DNA from: Anaerolineales bacterium
GTDB lineage: Bacteria; Chloroflexota; Anaerolineae; Anaerolineales; Villigracilaceae
Assembly: GCA_030680795.1 (NCBI GenBank)
Contig: JAUXUL010000011.1
Coordinates: forward strand, 1-64,000
Length of the DNA stretch: 64,000 bases
Direction of reading: 5' to 3'
Within the stretch, counting starts at the first letter, position 1. Each line of letters starts with the position of its first letter. This document shows positions 1-9,954 of the stretch, one piece after another. The notes beneath the pieces are model-generated. The model saw only the letters and a program-made list of their open reading frames with translations. It was not told the DNA's origin and made no database searches. Position numbers and translations under genes: made by a program.

Positions 1-2
1 CT

Positions 3-134
3 GACTTCCAATCAGTTTCCAAGAAAGAGATTGAACAGGCTATGGCAAGGCTGAATTTCAGACCACGAAAAACCCTTCGTTTCAAAACACCCTTTGAGGT
101 GTTCTGTCATTCATCTGTTGCACTTACCAGTTGA
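3..134 (+). pseudogene. 3' end of an IS30-family-like transposase, running off the left window edge (may be intact upstream)
   Basis: Frame-3 translation DFQSVSKKEIEQAMARLNFRPRKTLRFKTPFEVFCHSSVALTS* matches the typical IS30 transposase C-terminus (LN.RPRKTL.FKTPFEVF). Confidence 0.7.
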
Positions 135-277
135 ATTCACAAATATAAATAATGTCGCTGCGAGGCGCTTTTGTTCTTAGCCGAAGCAGTCTCCTAATAA
201 CAGGGGATTGCTTCGGCTGGAAGAGCAAGTGCCCTTTTTGCAACGACATTAATGAGAATTGCTGGTGTAAAGTGTAA

Positions 278-340
278 AGACTTCGGAAATCTGTCTTGAT
301 GCGCCTAAAACGGGAGTCTTCTTAAATATTTCCGAAGTCT
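278..340. repeat. Inverted repeat agacttcggaaat...atttccgaagtct
   Basis: 13-nt complementary arms separated by about 37 nt, between the IS30 remnant and ruvC. Confidence 0.5.
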
Positions 341-361
341 GAGGTTGCTTGATAGGTTCTT

Positions 362-844
362 CTATTCATAACGTTTTGTATTCAAATGTGTAATTGCTAT
401 AGCGAGCGCATCGGCGGCGTCGTCGGGTCTTGGGATTTTTTCCAGTTGCAGCAATGTGCGCACCATGTCCTGTACTTGGCGTTTGTCTGCTCCGCCGTAG
501 CCGGCGACAGCTTGCTTGACTTCGTTGGGGGTGTATTCAAAATGCTCGATGCCTGCTTTTTGCAAACAGAGCATGATCACGCCGCGTGCTTGTCCCACTG
601 CGAGGGCAGTTTTGACATTGCTTTGAAAGAATAATTTTTCAACTGCGGCGGTATCGGGTTTGTGTTTTTTCAACAGGGCGTTGAGTTGGTCGAATACCAT
701 TTCGAGGCGCGCAGCTGGCGCCGAGTCTTTTGAGGTGGAGATAATGCCAAAGGAAACAGCGACCAGTTCCCCGTCTGGCAGGAGGCGCACGAGTCCGTAT
801 CCAGTGGTGGCAGTGCCGGGGTCAATTCCGAGGGCGAGGGTCAT
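362..844 (-). CDS. ruvC: Crossover junction endodeoxyribonuclease RuvC
   Basis: MTLALGIDPGTATTGYGLV... typical RuvC N-terminus, C-terminal DDAADALAIAITH. Confidence 0.93.
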   Translation of the reverse strand: MTLALGIDPGTATTGYGLVRLLPDGELVAVSFGIISTSKDSAPAARLEMVFDQLNALLKKHKPDTAAVEKLFFQSNVKTALAVGQARGVIMLCLQKAGIEHFEYTPNEVKQAVAGYGGADKRQVQDMVRTLLQLEKIPRPDDAADALAIAITHLNTKRYE

Positions 845-895
845 TTAAATTTGTAGGGACACAGCGCCGCTGTGTCCCTACATGAATGATTATGT

Positions 896-1651
896 TTACG
901 CAGCTTCGAGAGCAGCCAGCGCTTCGTCTGAAACGTTGACGTTGTGGAATACATCCGCCACGTCGTCGAGTTCTTCGATGGCTTCGACCATTCTCATGAA
1001 TTTCAAAGTTGATTCCAGATCAAGTTCGATTTCTTGTTTGGGAACCATGCGCAAGCCGGCTTCCTGCGGATGAACATGCACCTGATGCAGAGAGTCGGCG
1101 ATGGTTTTGAATAATTCAATGGGGCCATAAATTTCAATTGTATCGCCGCCGTCCACTACGTCGTCTGCGCCGGCAACAATGCCGAATTCGAATGCTTTAT
1201 CAAAAGAAAATTCGCTGGATGGAAAAGCAAAATAAGATTTGCGATCAAACTGCCAGGCGACTGCGCCCGGCTCTGCCATGTTTCCGCCAAATTTGGTGAA
1301 GGCATGACGCATATCCGGCACAGTGCGGTTGCGGTTATCGGTGACGCAAGTGACCATGAGCGCCGAACCGTGCGGACCGTAGCCTTCGAAGGTGATTTCT
1401 TCAAATACCGTTCCGTCTTTATCTTCTCCCGCGCCGCGTTTGATGGCACGCTCGATATTATCCTTGGGCATGTTTTCTGCGCGGGCTTTATCTATTGCGA
1501 GACGCAACCGGAAATTGGAATCAATATCGCTTCCGCCTTCGCGGGCAGCGATCACGATTTCACGGGCGAGCCGTGTGAAAATGGCGCCGCGTTTTGCATC
1601 AGCAACGCCTTTCTTGCGTTTAATGGTGGACCACTTTGAATGTCCAGACAT
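896..1651 (-). CDS. yebC: YebC/PmpR family DNA-binding regulatory protein
   Basis: MSGHSKWSTIKRKKGVADAKRG; true start probably 1651 rather than 1675. Confidence 0.95.
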   Translation of the reverse strand: MSGHSKWSTIKRKKGVADAKRGAIFTRLAREIVIAAREGGSDIDSNFRLRLAIDKARAENMPKDNIERAIKRGAGEDKDGTVFEEITFEGYGPHGSALMVTCVTDNRNRTVPDMRHAFTKFGGNMAEPGAVAWQFDRKSYFAFPSSEFSFDKAFEFGIVAGADDVVDGGDTIEIYGPIELFKTIADSLHQVHVHPQEAGLRMVPKQEIELDLESTLKFMRMVEAIEELDDVADVFHNVNVSDEALAALEAA

Positions 1652-1752
1652 GACTTTCTCCTTCAAAATAACCACGTTTGTGGGGAATTACGCAATAACG
1701 ACGAAATTATACCATTTGCCTTTTGCTGGCGAGGTTATTTTTTTGATGTGAA

Positions 1753-1780
1753 AAAATGCGACAGCAAGCCGTCGCATTTT
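1753..1780. terminator. Bidirectional Rho-independent terminator
   Basis: aaaatgcgac-agcaagcc-gtcgcatttt hairpin between two genes. Confidence 0.65.
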
Positions 1781-1785
1781 AGAGA

Positions 1786-3069
1786 CTACATTGATTTCGC
1801 GCGTTCAGCCATTTGGCGGCGCAGATCTTGTGTGTCTTTATCAATGGTGAAGATCGCGCCGAGATAGAAGAAGAAACATAATATCCAGGCTGTGGTGCAT
1901 ATGAGCAGAATGGCGGTCTTGAGATCAAAGGCATCTGCGATGATACCGGTGAGGAAGGGAGCGAATGCCGCGCCGGCATTTTCAATGAAGTATTCCGAGG
2001 CTTGCGCCGTTGAGCGGACTTCCGGTGCGGTAATGTCATAAACGGTGGCGATGACGTTCGCAGAGGAAAGCGGCATGAAGATGGCGGTCAGGCTCATAAA
2101 GGTGAAGAATTGATTCCTGGCTTCGATGGGCGTGGTGATGGCTAGATACATGAAAAGCGCGCCCATCAAAACGCCGATGCTTGAAACAATGATGCGTCCT
2201 TTGTTTGTATATTTGAAAGCGAAATCACCAAGCGCGCCGCCGACGAAGTATCCGCTGGCGAGGATCAGGATGACGGGCGCCATGGTGAACAGAATGCCAT
2301 TCGCGTCATAGCCGCGTTCTCTTTCAAGATAGGCGAAGAAGAAGAAAGTGATCACATTCCACGGGAAGACTCCCGCAAAACCTTGCAGGAAAATAAACCA
2401 CATGGTTTTCTTCTTGAAGATTTCCCTGGCTTCCTTCCATGAGAATTTGAAGGTCTGCATTTCAGGCATGTTCTCAAATTCTGGTTCGGCCTGGCCGCGC
2501 GGCATTTCCCTCACACCGAAGTAGATCAATAAGGCAATCACCAATCCTAGCGAACCGGTAATGTAAAACACAGAACGCCAGCCGCCAATGGCAGGCGCAA
2601 CAATTAATGCCAGGATCATGCCGACCAAATAACCGAGAGGCTGGGCGAGTTGTAAAATGCCGTAAATTTTTCCGCGCAAGCGGGGACCAAAATAATCGGC
2701 AATCAAAGTGTACAAGCCGGGATACGAAGAGTCGTCAATGCCGGTGGATGCGCGCGTGGTTAAAAATCCGCCATACGTGCGCACAATGGCATTCAACCAT
2801 GTGGTGGCGCCCCAAATCAATGATGCAAGTGAAAGTAATTTTGTGCGCGAGAAACGGTCATATAAATATCCCCAGATCGGGTAAAGCACGGTGGCAACGA
2901 TCAGCGCGCCTGAATTGATCAATCCCCATTGTTTGTTGTTAAGTTGAAAATCTTCGCTGATCTGCACTTGCAGCGAACCGATCATCAATTTATCGGTCTG
3001 GTGCAAAAGCATGAAGAAGAAAAATACGACAACGACGAACCAGCGATAACGTGAATGTTCCTTGGACAT
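1786..3069 (-). CDS. MFS transporter
   Basis: About 12 TM pattern; LYPIWGYLYDRFSRTKLL MFS signature loop. Confidence 0.9.
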   Translation of the reverse strand: MSKEHSRYRWFVVVVFFFFMLLHQTDKLMIGSLQVQISEDFQLNNKQWGLINSGALIVATVLYPIWGYLYDRFSRTKLLSLASLIWGATTWLNAIVRTYGGFLTTRASTGIDDSSYPGLYTLIADYFGPRLRGKIYGILQLAQPLGYLVGMILALIVAPAIGGWRSVFYITGSLGLVIALLIYFGVREMPRGQAEPEFENMPEMQTFKFSWKEAREIFKKKTMWFIFLQGFAGVFPWNVITFFFFAYLERERGYDANGILFTMAPVILILASGYFVGGALGDFAFKYTNKGRIIVSSIGVLMGALFMYLAITTPIEARNQFFTFMSLTAIFMPLSSANVIATVYDITAPEVRSTAQASEYFIENAGAAFAPFLTGIIADAFDLKTAILLICTTAWILCFFFYLGAIFTIDKDTQDLRRQMAERAKSM

Positions 3070-3131
3070 GATGACCTCGCGAAGACGGGATGGAAAAGTT
3101 TATAACAAAAGGAAGTTGAAGTCAATCAAAA

Positions 3132-3163
3132 CACAACAGTCTCCCGTTTGGGAGACTGTTGTG
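3132..3163 (-). terminator. Rho-independent terminator
   Basis: cacaacagtctccc-gttt-gggagactgttgtg followed by a T-rich run on the minus strand. Confidence 0.6.
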
Positions 3164-3177
3164 AATATTGAAGCAAG

Positions 3178-3321
3178 TTATCGGTTCAAGACGAACAATA
3201 CGCCTGCGATCAAGGCGCACACCCCTGCAATGACGCCGGCAAGCGGGAAGTTAACCCCCAGTGCCATTAAGCCGGTAATAATGAGATAGATGCCAAGTAA
3301 AAGCCATTTTAAGTTTTTCAT
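3178..3321 (-). CDS. Small membrane protein (47 aa)
   Basis: MKNLKWLLLGIYLIITGLMALGVNFPLAGVIAGVCALIAGVLFVLNR; two hydrophobic segments; gaggag-like RBS upstream. Confidence 0.6.
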   Translation of the reverse strand: MKNLKWLLLGIYLIITGLMALGVNFPLAGVIAGVCALIAGVLFVLNR

Positions 3322-3370
3322 TTTGTCTCCTTTATTATTAAGAACCCGAAAGTTGCTTTTCGTTGCGAAT

Positions 3371-4585
3371 TTAGTTCTCTTCCGAGATGATTTCCTGCGC
3401 AAGTTTTTTTAATTCACCAGCATTCGTCACTTTTGCCGCATCAAAATATTGCTCCAGCAAATCCAGGGGACTCAAACTGCTCACCAGCTGTCCCTCAGGG
3501 ATGCGCACCCGCGATTCACTTTGCGGTTTTTTCACGAGATGAAATTCGAACGTGCCTTCAGTGTATTTTCGCAACGCCGATTCATCAATCAACGAATCCC
3601 ACTCCCTTGGATATTCGACAACGAGCCGCAGGATCGCCTCAGACATTTCCTTCGGTTTAGGCAATGCGTCTTTAAGGAACTCGATTACGTTCTCGCTGGA
3701 TTTTAGGATTGCTCGGCGGTCGATGAACTTTCTCACCCCTTTGAGTTCTCTCCATTCAAATTTGGTGTCTTCTCCTTTTTCAACATTCGCAATGACAAAG
3801 AATCTGTCTTCCTTTACTTCACCAAAATCCACGCGCTCGATGGAGCCAGGGTAAATGACAGGCGGCTGATAGCCTTCATTTACATCCTGCGGTTTGTGAA
3901 TATGTCCCATGGCCACATAACTAAATTTTTGATTCCTTACCAAACTGCCAGAAAGCACCAGGTCATTGCCAAGCATCACAAGCCGTTCACCGCCAAATTT
4001 CGCGCCTTCGATGGACGCGTGCGCAGTGAGGATGATCGGCAGGGACGGGTCGCATTTTTCGATCCAGTCTGTAATCCGCCGTCCCATATTTTCTTCGATG
4101 CGTGAAAAAGCCTGCGTGGAATCCGTTTCGCCAGTTTCCGCCATCAAACCAGAGCGCGAGATCCACGGCATGGCGATGACCTGCACGGGCAAATCCCACA
4201 GGCCTTCAGATTTCAACAGGCAGGGAGCATCCAGCACTTTCACAAACGGCACTTGCAAGGTCTTGAATTCCTGCAAGGCATGCGCGCGCCCTGTCGCAGG
4301 GGAAATGTCATGATTGCCGATCAACAACAATGTGGGAATTTTTGCCTGTGACAAACGCATAATGCGTTTGTCCCACTCGCGTTGAAAGGTCGGTGCGGGT
4401 GAACGATCTTTATACGCGTCACCCGCAAAGATGACCATATCCACTTTTTCGGAGAAGGCAGTATCCACGATGGTATCTAATGATTTGAGAAAATCAAGCA
4501 CGCGGACAGGCAAACCCGTTTCAGGGTCGTGGCGGCCATAATTGGCCATGTCAATATGTGCGTCGGCGAAGTGTAATAGCTTCAT
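3371..4585 (-). CDS. SbcD-like DNA repair exonuclease / metallophosphoesterase
   Basis: MKLLHFADAHIDM...GDAYKDRSP...LIGNHD...AHASIEGA...GHIHKPQ phosphoesterase motifs. Confidence 0.9.
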   Translation of the reverse strand: MKLLHFADAHIDMANYGRHDPETGLPVRVLDFLKSLDTIVDTAFSEKVDMVIFAGDAYKDRSPAPTFQREWDKRIMRLSQAKIPTLLLIGNHDISPATGRAHALQEFKTLQVPFVKVLDAPCLLKSEGLWDLPVQVIAMPWISRSGLMAETGETDSTQAFSRIEENMGRRITDWIEKCDPSLPIILTAHASIEGAKFGGERLVMLGNDLVLSGSLVRNQKFSYVAMGHIHKPQDVNEGYQPPVIYPGSIERVDFGEVKEDRFFVIANVEKGEDTKFEWRELKGVRKFIDRRAILKSSENVIEFLKDALPKPKEMSEAILRLVVEYPREWDSLIDESALRKYTEGTFEFHLVKKPQSESRVRIPEGQLVSSLSPLDLLEQYFDAAKVTNAGELKKLAQEIISEEN

Positions 4586-4611
4586 AGTTAAGTAGTTGGA
4601 TGGTTAGGTAG

Positions 4612-4850
4612 TTAGTTGGGCGGTTTGGATTTTCGTAAGTATCCTATCATGCCATTGATTAGACGTTTGGTTTCGGTTGCGAGGTTGTAGGCTGTTGTGA
4701 GTTCATCCTGGGTTATATAATTGCGGTCAAGCGCAAGATACAACTCGGATTGTACCTCGATGGCAGAACGCCTTGAGATTTTAAGGAAGCGAATGAATTC
4801 AGGATTTGTCCCAGCGTCAAAACCTTCGGCTATGTTGTGCCAGCCCGAAA
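4612..4850 (-). pseudogene. Truncated four-helix-bundle protein (23S rRNA intervening-sequence/S23 family)
   Basis: Minus translation ...NIAEGFDAGTNPEFIRFLKISRRSAIEVQSELYLALDRNYITQDELTTAYNLATETKRLINGMIGYLRKSKPPN*; the N-terminal half is absent. Confidence 0.65.
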
Positions 4851-5086
4851 GCGGCGCACTGAGCCCTGTTGAAGTGGCTTCCCTGTACTATTCAGGTTAA
4901 CCGAAGTTGCCTAACAGAAAGACCAGCGGCGTGTAAGAAACCAAGGAGCAAGTCTAGTCGACGGCTTTGCTCGCTTAAGCATGGAACGAATTTCCTCTTT
5001 AGTGCCCGGGCGAGCATTTCTGAGATGTTGTTTGACATTTCCATGACAATACTCTTCTATTAAACTTGAATTAATAAGACACTTTT

Positions 5087-5173
5087 TCATTCATACCTAA
5101 ATCTCATTACACCTACAGCAAAGAAAACTCCCGCAAACCCAAGCAGTGCTCCTGCTTCGGGGAGAATATCCAT
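5087..5173 (-). CDS. 28-aa ORF resembling an orphan C-terminal sorting signal
   Basis: MDILPEAGALLGFAGVFFAVGVMRFRYE*: (L)PEAG motif, single hydrophobic helix, basic tail; missed by the ORF track because of its length. Confidence 0.3.
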   Translation of the reverse strand: MDILPEAGALLGFAGVFFAVGVMRFRYE

Positions 5174-5194
5174 CAGCCCTCTCCTGCGTATGTA

Positions 5195-6268
5195 CTATCT
5201 ATGATATTTCCTCAATAAGTCCTTAACTTCTTTATGCGGCAAAGCTTTGATATCCAATCCATTAAACCCGGTCATGTCCTCTGCCGCAACCATGGAATTG
5301 ATGATCGCTTCTTCTGTCGCGTAAGCAGTCGCAGATAACAGCGGGTCAATGGAATTGTTGGATAATACTTGAATATTTGATAATCCTTTTTTATCTCCAT
5401 GTGCCGCATTGGGATTGGCCGTTGAGAACGCAAGGAAAATATCCCCGGAGCCATTGCCTCCCAGACTGCCTGTGCGCGCCATGCCGATGGCTGCGCGTTT
5501 TGCCAGTCGCTTGAGTTGATGGGGGAGCAGGGGTGCGTCCGTCCCAATGAAGACGATCAATGAGCCATCATCCTGTTTGAATGGATTTTCGCCATGTGTG
5601 AAAGGTGCGTTGTTCAATAAATGTCCTCCCACGGGCACGCCCGCGATCATCAGGTGATATCTTCTACCAAAGTTTGATTGAACTAAAACACCGACTGTCC
5701 AATCGCCAAGTTTTTCGGGAAGTTTACGCGAAGAAGTGCCTGTTCCACCTTTGAATTCATAACAGATCATTCCTGTCCCGCCCCCGACGTTCCCTTCCTC
5801 AATCACGCCCGACTTGGCAGAATTTAATGCAGTCATCACGTGCTGTTCTTTTACATGAAAACCATTCATGTTATTGAGCCAGCCATCCGCAGTTTCTGCA
5901 ACCACCGGGCAGGACCATTTTTGATACATGGCATCATTCTTCACCTGCCAGGCAATTACGGCATCGCGCACAATGCCTACGCTGTGTGTGTTCGTGATTC
6001 CAAGCGGACCTTCGAGCAAACCGCCTTCTTCCACCCATGCCGCGCCTGTCATCTCGCCGTTGCCGTTGAATGAATGCACGCCCGCGTAAACAGGTGTGTG
6101 ATCCTTGCTTCCACGCGGATGAATCATGGTCACTCCCGTTCGCGCTGAGTGGCCTTCGATAATGGTGGCATATCCAACGCTTACGCCTGAAACGTCCGTG
6201 ATCGCGTTGAATGTCCCGGTGCTGCCCTCAAATGGTATCCCCAGATCACGTGCGCGTGTTTTCATCAT
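5195..6268 (-). CDS. P1 family peptidase (DmpA/S58-like)
   Basis: ...DVSGVSVGYATI...HTPVYAGVHSFNGNGEMTGA...GTGMICYEFKGGTGTSSR...GRTGSLGGNGSGD. Confidence 0.9.
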   Translation of the reverse strand: MMKTRARDLGIPFEGSTGTFNAITDVSGVSVGYATIIEGHSARTGVTMIHPRGSKDHTPVYAGVHSFNGNGEMTGAAWVEEGGLLEGPLGITNTHSVGIVRDAVIAWQVKNDAMYQKWSCPVVAETADGWLNNMNGFHVKEQHVMTALNSAKSGVIEEGNVGGGTGMICYEFKGGTGTSSRKLPEKLGDWTVGVLVQSNFGRRYHLMIAGVPVGGHLLNNAPFTHGENPFKQDDGSLIVFIGTDAPLLPHQLKRLAKRAAIGMARTGSLGGNGSGDIFLAFSTANPNAAHGDKKGLSNIQVLSNNSIDPLLSATAYATEEAIINSMVAAEDMTGFNGLDIKALPHKEVKDLLRKYHR

Positions 6269-7152
6269 AAAATATCCTTTGCAATTTTTACAAGTTGAAT
6301 AACGATGCTGTTAATCACTTCATCGGGCACGCCGTCCATGGCCTGTGATTGGACACGTGTATCAATTTCATCGTTGACATAATCCACGACGATGAATTCA
6401 TCAGCCAGAGCAATTTCTGTTGAAAACCAATCCAGCTTGCAGATGGAGACGATGCGCTTCGTGACATCCCTCAACCCCCCGAGGCGATACTGGGACTCAT
6501 CCTGCGCTGTGACAGTTGCATAAATGTGCGTGTCCATATCCCACCAGCAGGGATAGGTTTCGCCATTGGCATAAAAGACTCGAAACCATGAAGGGCTTTC
6601 TTGTATTATCTGCGGCGTGACGTGTGCCTGAATTAAATACTTCTGCTCGGGGAATTCCATCCTCGCCTGTAAAATTTCATCCACTGAAGATGCGCCAATA
6701 ATTACGCCTTCACCGCCTCCCCCATTCGACGGCTTGATCACAAAATTATCACCAAGCGGAGTTAAATCAATTTGTGGAATGACGGGCTGCTCAAGAAAAG
6801 GTGCAAGCAAAATTGTATAAGGCGTGTGCAATCCGCTGTTGATTAACTCAAGGTGCATGGTGGCTTTGTCTTCAGACCACGCAGAAACCTCGGCGGGATT
6901 AATGCGGCGTGCGCCATATTCATGTGCCCAACGCGGGATCGGATCGAAAGTTGTCTCACCCTGTCCCCGGTCGAGCAGGGTTCTGAAGGTTGTGACTCCT
7001 TTGTAAAGGGCGGTGATGGATGCGAGTAAATTATCTGGCTTGATCTGCCAAAGTGAAATGCCTTTATCAATACAAGCACGCTCGACCATTCCTGCAAAGG
7101 TATCATCATATTCCCAGTACCAGGGAAGGCATAAGTCGTATTGCATATGCAA
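6265..7152 (-). CDS. ATP-grasp domain protein
   Basis: FVIKPSNGGGGEGVIIG P-loop-like ATP-grasp segment; 4-bp overlap with the downstream P1 peptidase. Confidence 0.7.
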   Translation of the reverse strand: MHMQYDLCLPWYWEYDDTFAGMVERACIDKGISLWQIKPDNLLASITALYKGVTTFRTLLDRGQGETTFDPIPRWAHEYGARRINPAEVSAWSEDKATMHLELINSGLHTPYTILLAPFLEQPVIPQIDLTPLGDNFVIKPSNGGGGEGVIIGASSVDEILQARMEFPEQKYLIQAHVTPQIIQESPSWFRVFYANGETYPCWWDMDTHIYATVTAQDESQYRLGGLRDVTKRIVSICKLDWFSTEIALADEFIVVDYVNDEIDTRVQSQAMDGVPDEVINSIVIQLVKIAKDIL

Positions 7153-7297
7153 ATTATAAGGTAGGAATTAGTGATTAGGCATTTGGGATCTTATGGTTTA
7201 AACCTCCGGCTTTCAACTTTGAACTTTCAACCTTCAAACCATCGACCTGCTTTTTCACTGGTAAAATGGACGCACAAATTTTAGAAAAGGATAAAAA

Positions 7298-7786
7298 ATG
7301 AGCAAAAATACAGTGCAGGATGGCCTGGTCGTTTCGATGGATTACAGATTAACTGTGGATGGTGAAGTGCTTGATTCTTCCGACGACGAGGGTCCCTTGC
7401 AATTCCTAGCAGGGTATGACAACATTGTCCCCGGGCTTGAACGCGAGATGATCGGCATGAAGATCGGCGAGAAGAAGGAGGTGGTGGTCAAGCCCGAGGA
7501 GGGTTACGGCGAATTCGACGAGGAAGCCTTCATGGATGTGCCGCGCACTGAATTCCCGGAAGATTTGAAACTGGAGGAAGGCATGGAATTACACCTCACC
7601 AATGAAGATGATCAACCTCAAGCCGCCTATGTGACAAGTTTTGACGATCAAACTGTCCAGCTTGATTTCAATCATCCGCTTGCAGGCGCGGAGTTGCACT
7701 TCAATGTGACAGTGGTGGCGTTACGTGAGCCGACCAAAGAGGAACTCGATCATGGTCACGTGCACGAAGAAGGACATCATCACTAA
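7298..7786 (+). CDS. FKBP-type peptidyl-prolyl isomerase (SlyD-like)
   Basis: MDYRLTVDGEVLDSS...IVPGLEREMIGMKIGEKKEVVVKPEEGYGE and His-rich tail. Confidence 0.92.
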   Translation: MSKNTVQDGLVVSMDYRLTVDGEVLDSSDDEGPLQFLAGYDNIVPGLEREMIGMKIGEKKEVVVKPEEGYGEFDEEAFMDVPRTEFPEDLKLEEGMELHLTNEDDQPQAAYVTSFDDQTVQLDFNHPLAGAELHFNVTVVALREPTKEELDHGHVHEEGHHH

Positions 7787-7818
7787 TTCAATAGACATCT
7801 TGCGAAGCACCCTGCGGG

Positions 7819-7852
7819 CGGCGGCTCTTTGCGAGTAAATCTTGCGCCGAGG
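7819..7852. repeat. Left copy of 34-bp direct repeat flanking the SIR2 gene
   Basis: cggcggctctttgcgagtaaatcttgcgccgagg identical to 9907-9940. Confidence 0.85.
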
Positions 7853-8117
7853 CTTGTACTGAGCTGGTAGGTTGAATTGTTAGATTGACGGTTCGTCTCT
7901 CGCTCACCGTGTCGAAATCCTGTCGAAGTGACGGCGCAAGGAGCAATGACTTGTTGAGTCTCCTCTGGGCGCATGAGGCTGTGCGTTGGGCGTTCGCAGA
8001 ATTGCCAAGCCATGTGGCTGTGGTGATGGGGGATTGGCGGAGATTTGGGGAATTGCCGATGCTGGAATGGGGATTTGTAGTAACGGTCCGACAGTAACCG
8101 AATTGTTGTAACATGGT

Positions 8118-9836
8118 TCAATGCTGACTGCAATATCGCTGTATTTTCTCTGCCTGCTTTGCCCAGTGCCGTGTCCTAGCGTCATCATGCAGAATAGCGA
8201 TCAGTCTGTAGATTTCAGGGATGTCTTCTTGTGCTTCCTGACATTGTCTGAGATGTGCCAACGCTATGACCCGGTATACCAACACGTCAATACGCGAGTG
8301 CAAATGAATATCTTTTGCGTCATTGATGGTGGAACGGGCAACTTCAAAGGGCTGCAAAATCCAATCGGACACCGGACGAATGTTAATCCCCAGCCAGCCA
8401 AACAGCTTATAACGTAGTCTTCCTGAGTAAAGATGAAGTAGAGACTTGTGTAACGCAACAGATTCTTTGTCAGTAGTCTCTCTTTGGAGAGTATCGATAT
8501 CCTGCCGATATCTGCGAAAGAGTCCGGGGACTTTCAGCAATAGCCAGGGCCGCGACTTCAAAGTGATAATAGTCATTGAGAGCAGACCAAAATCGTTGTT
8601 TAGTTGCAACCATAGATCAGGTTTTTCTTTTAGAATTTTGCGAGCTTGTTCCAGTGATTTTCTGGCTCGACCGGTTTCTCTGCCTGTTATCTGCTGTTGC
8701 AAGAGAGCTATTTCTTGTAAAGCCGCGTTGCGTTCACCTGGCGTCTCGGCCAGTTCCAGAGCCGTTTTGATTACCTTTTCGGACTCCCCATACTTACCAG
8801 CACGCCGAAGCGTGATTCCGACCATTCTGACCAAGCCCGATTTCGTGCAATTACTGATCGACTCGGTAAAGTCAAAAGACTCGGCTTGACGTTCTGGATT
8901 AGGCATTGACTGAATTCCAGCCCAATGTAGGAATCCCCCAAAGCCCCGATCTGCATCCGTCAGGATAGGATGATCACTGGCGTATGGCTTTACAAAATCC
9001 GAGCAACCTTCGATGGCAGTCTGTAATGATGTAGAACCTGGAGGACACTCTTCAAAATGGATCCAAAAAGTTGGCAGCGAAGTGTCCCTTTTATCTACTA
9101 GCGCATGTAACAATGGCGGAATATCCGGGTCCACACCCTGCCATCCGACAAAACATAAAGGTCTTGTGCGGATGATCTCTTCCAGCAATTGAGCCCTGTT
9201 CCCTGTCAATTGGGTTCCCACATGTTCAAGTGCGCCCAGACAGCTATCAGGATCGTCCAACGAGCCGTGTATCTTGAACAGACAGCCTCCCTGACGCAGG
9301 TCTTCCTGCCATCCCAAAAAGGAGTTGGTGCCTTCTTCGCGATACCTGCTTTGAATGGACTTACCTGTTTTCGCCCACTCGCTTTCTATCAAGCGATCAT
9401 AGTTGGTCGTTATGACCGTGCCACCAGTAGACAACCAATGGGCAATAAAACTATGAACACGGTTTGGAGTACATATCTTTTCAAGGTCGGCAAAAGACTC
9501 ATAGAGAAGAACCGTTGCCTGCCTGCAAATTTGCCAGAAGTCGTTCAGGGTGATTTCAAAACCAATGTGGGAACTGATTTCTTTTAGAGTGGCTTGTAAG
9601 GTGTCGCGCTGAAGGTCGAATTTCCCCGAAGAGGATAGAGCTTGCAGCAATAGGTGGTAGAGCAAAGAGGGTGTGCGAGGCATGCCTGTATTCCCGGCAA
9701 ACGACGCGCCAGCGCCAACGAAGAACACCAGGGAACGGTCATGGTTTATAAGATAGGGCTGTAACATATCAATGCTTGATGACGAAATTAAGAAATCCGC
9801 CTGTGAGATAAGTGGGGAAAGAATGGACTGGGTCAT
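8118..9836 (-). CDS. SIR2-like domain protein with TPR-like C-terminus (candidate defence NADase)
   Basis: LVFFVGAGASFAGNTGMPRTPSLLYHLLL...HSFIAHWLSTGGTVITTNYDRLIESEW...KIHGSLDDP; helical repeats at C-terminus. Confidence 0.8.
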   Translation of the reverse strand: MTQSILSPLISQADFLISSSSIDMLQPYLINHDRSLVFFVGAGASFAGNTGMPRTPSLLYHLLLQALSSSGKFDLQRDTLQATLKEISSHIGFEITLNDFWQICRQATVLLYESFADLEKICTPNRVHSFIAHWLSTGGTVITTNYDRLIESEWAKTGKSIQSRYREEGTNSFLGWQEDLRQGGCLFKIHGSLDDPDSCLGALEHVGTQLTGNRAQLLEEIIRTRPLCFVGWQGVDPDIPPLLHALVDKRDTSLPTFWIHFEECPPGSTSLQTAIEGCSDFVKPYASDHPILTDADRGFGGFLHWAGIQSMPNPERQAESFDFTESISNCTKSGLVRMVGITLRRAGKYGESEKVIKTALELAETPGERNAALQEIALLQQQITGRETGRARKSLEQARKILKEKPDLWLQLNNDFGLLSMTIITLKSRPWLLLKVPGLFRRYRQDIDTLQRETTDKESVALHKSLLHLYSGRLRYKLFGWLGINIRPVSDWILQPFEVARSTINDAKDIHLHSRIDVLVYRVIALAHLRQCQEAQEDIPEIYRLIAILHDDARTRHWAKQAEKIQRYCSQH

Positions 9837-9906
9837 ATGTTTCCTTGTTTCCTGTTGATTTCCGAGGTGGAATCACTATGTAATAAATTGCTCAAGACGC
9901 CGTCCT

Positions 9907-9940
9907 CGGCGGCTCTTTGCGAGTAAATCTTGCGCCGAGG
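9907..9940. repeat. Right copy of 34-bp direct repeat flanking the SIR2 gene
   Basis: Identical to 7819-7852; followed by ggcgcaaggagcaatga also present at the left side. Confidence 0.85.
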
Positions 9941-9954
9941 GCGGCGCAAGGAGC

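Noticed and set aside
1304-1639. Numerous antisense ORFs inside yebC, uvrA, aspS, helicase and other genes
   Set aside because: They overlap well-supported genes on the opposite strand and have no recognizable domains.
4880-4935. gcctaac core near gttaacc, reminiscent of an integron attC half-site
   Set aside because: No matching GTTRGGC partner at the expected spacing and no integrase in the window.
4612-5060. Four-helix-bundle relic as a possible DGR accessory (Avd) locus
   Set aside because: No reverse transcriptase, no TR/VR pair and no C-type lectin target seen; the S23 family is common outside DGRs.
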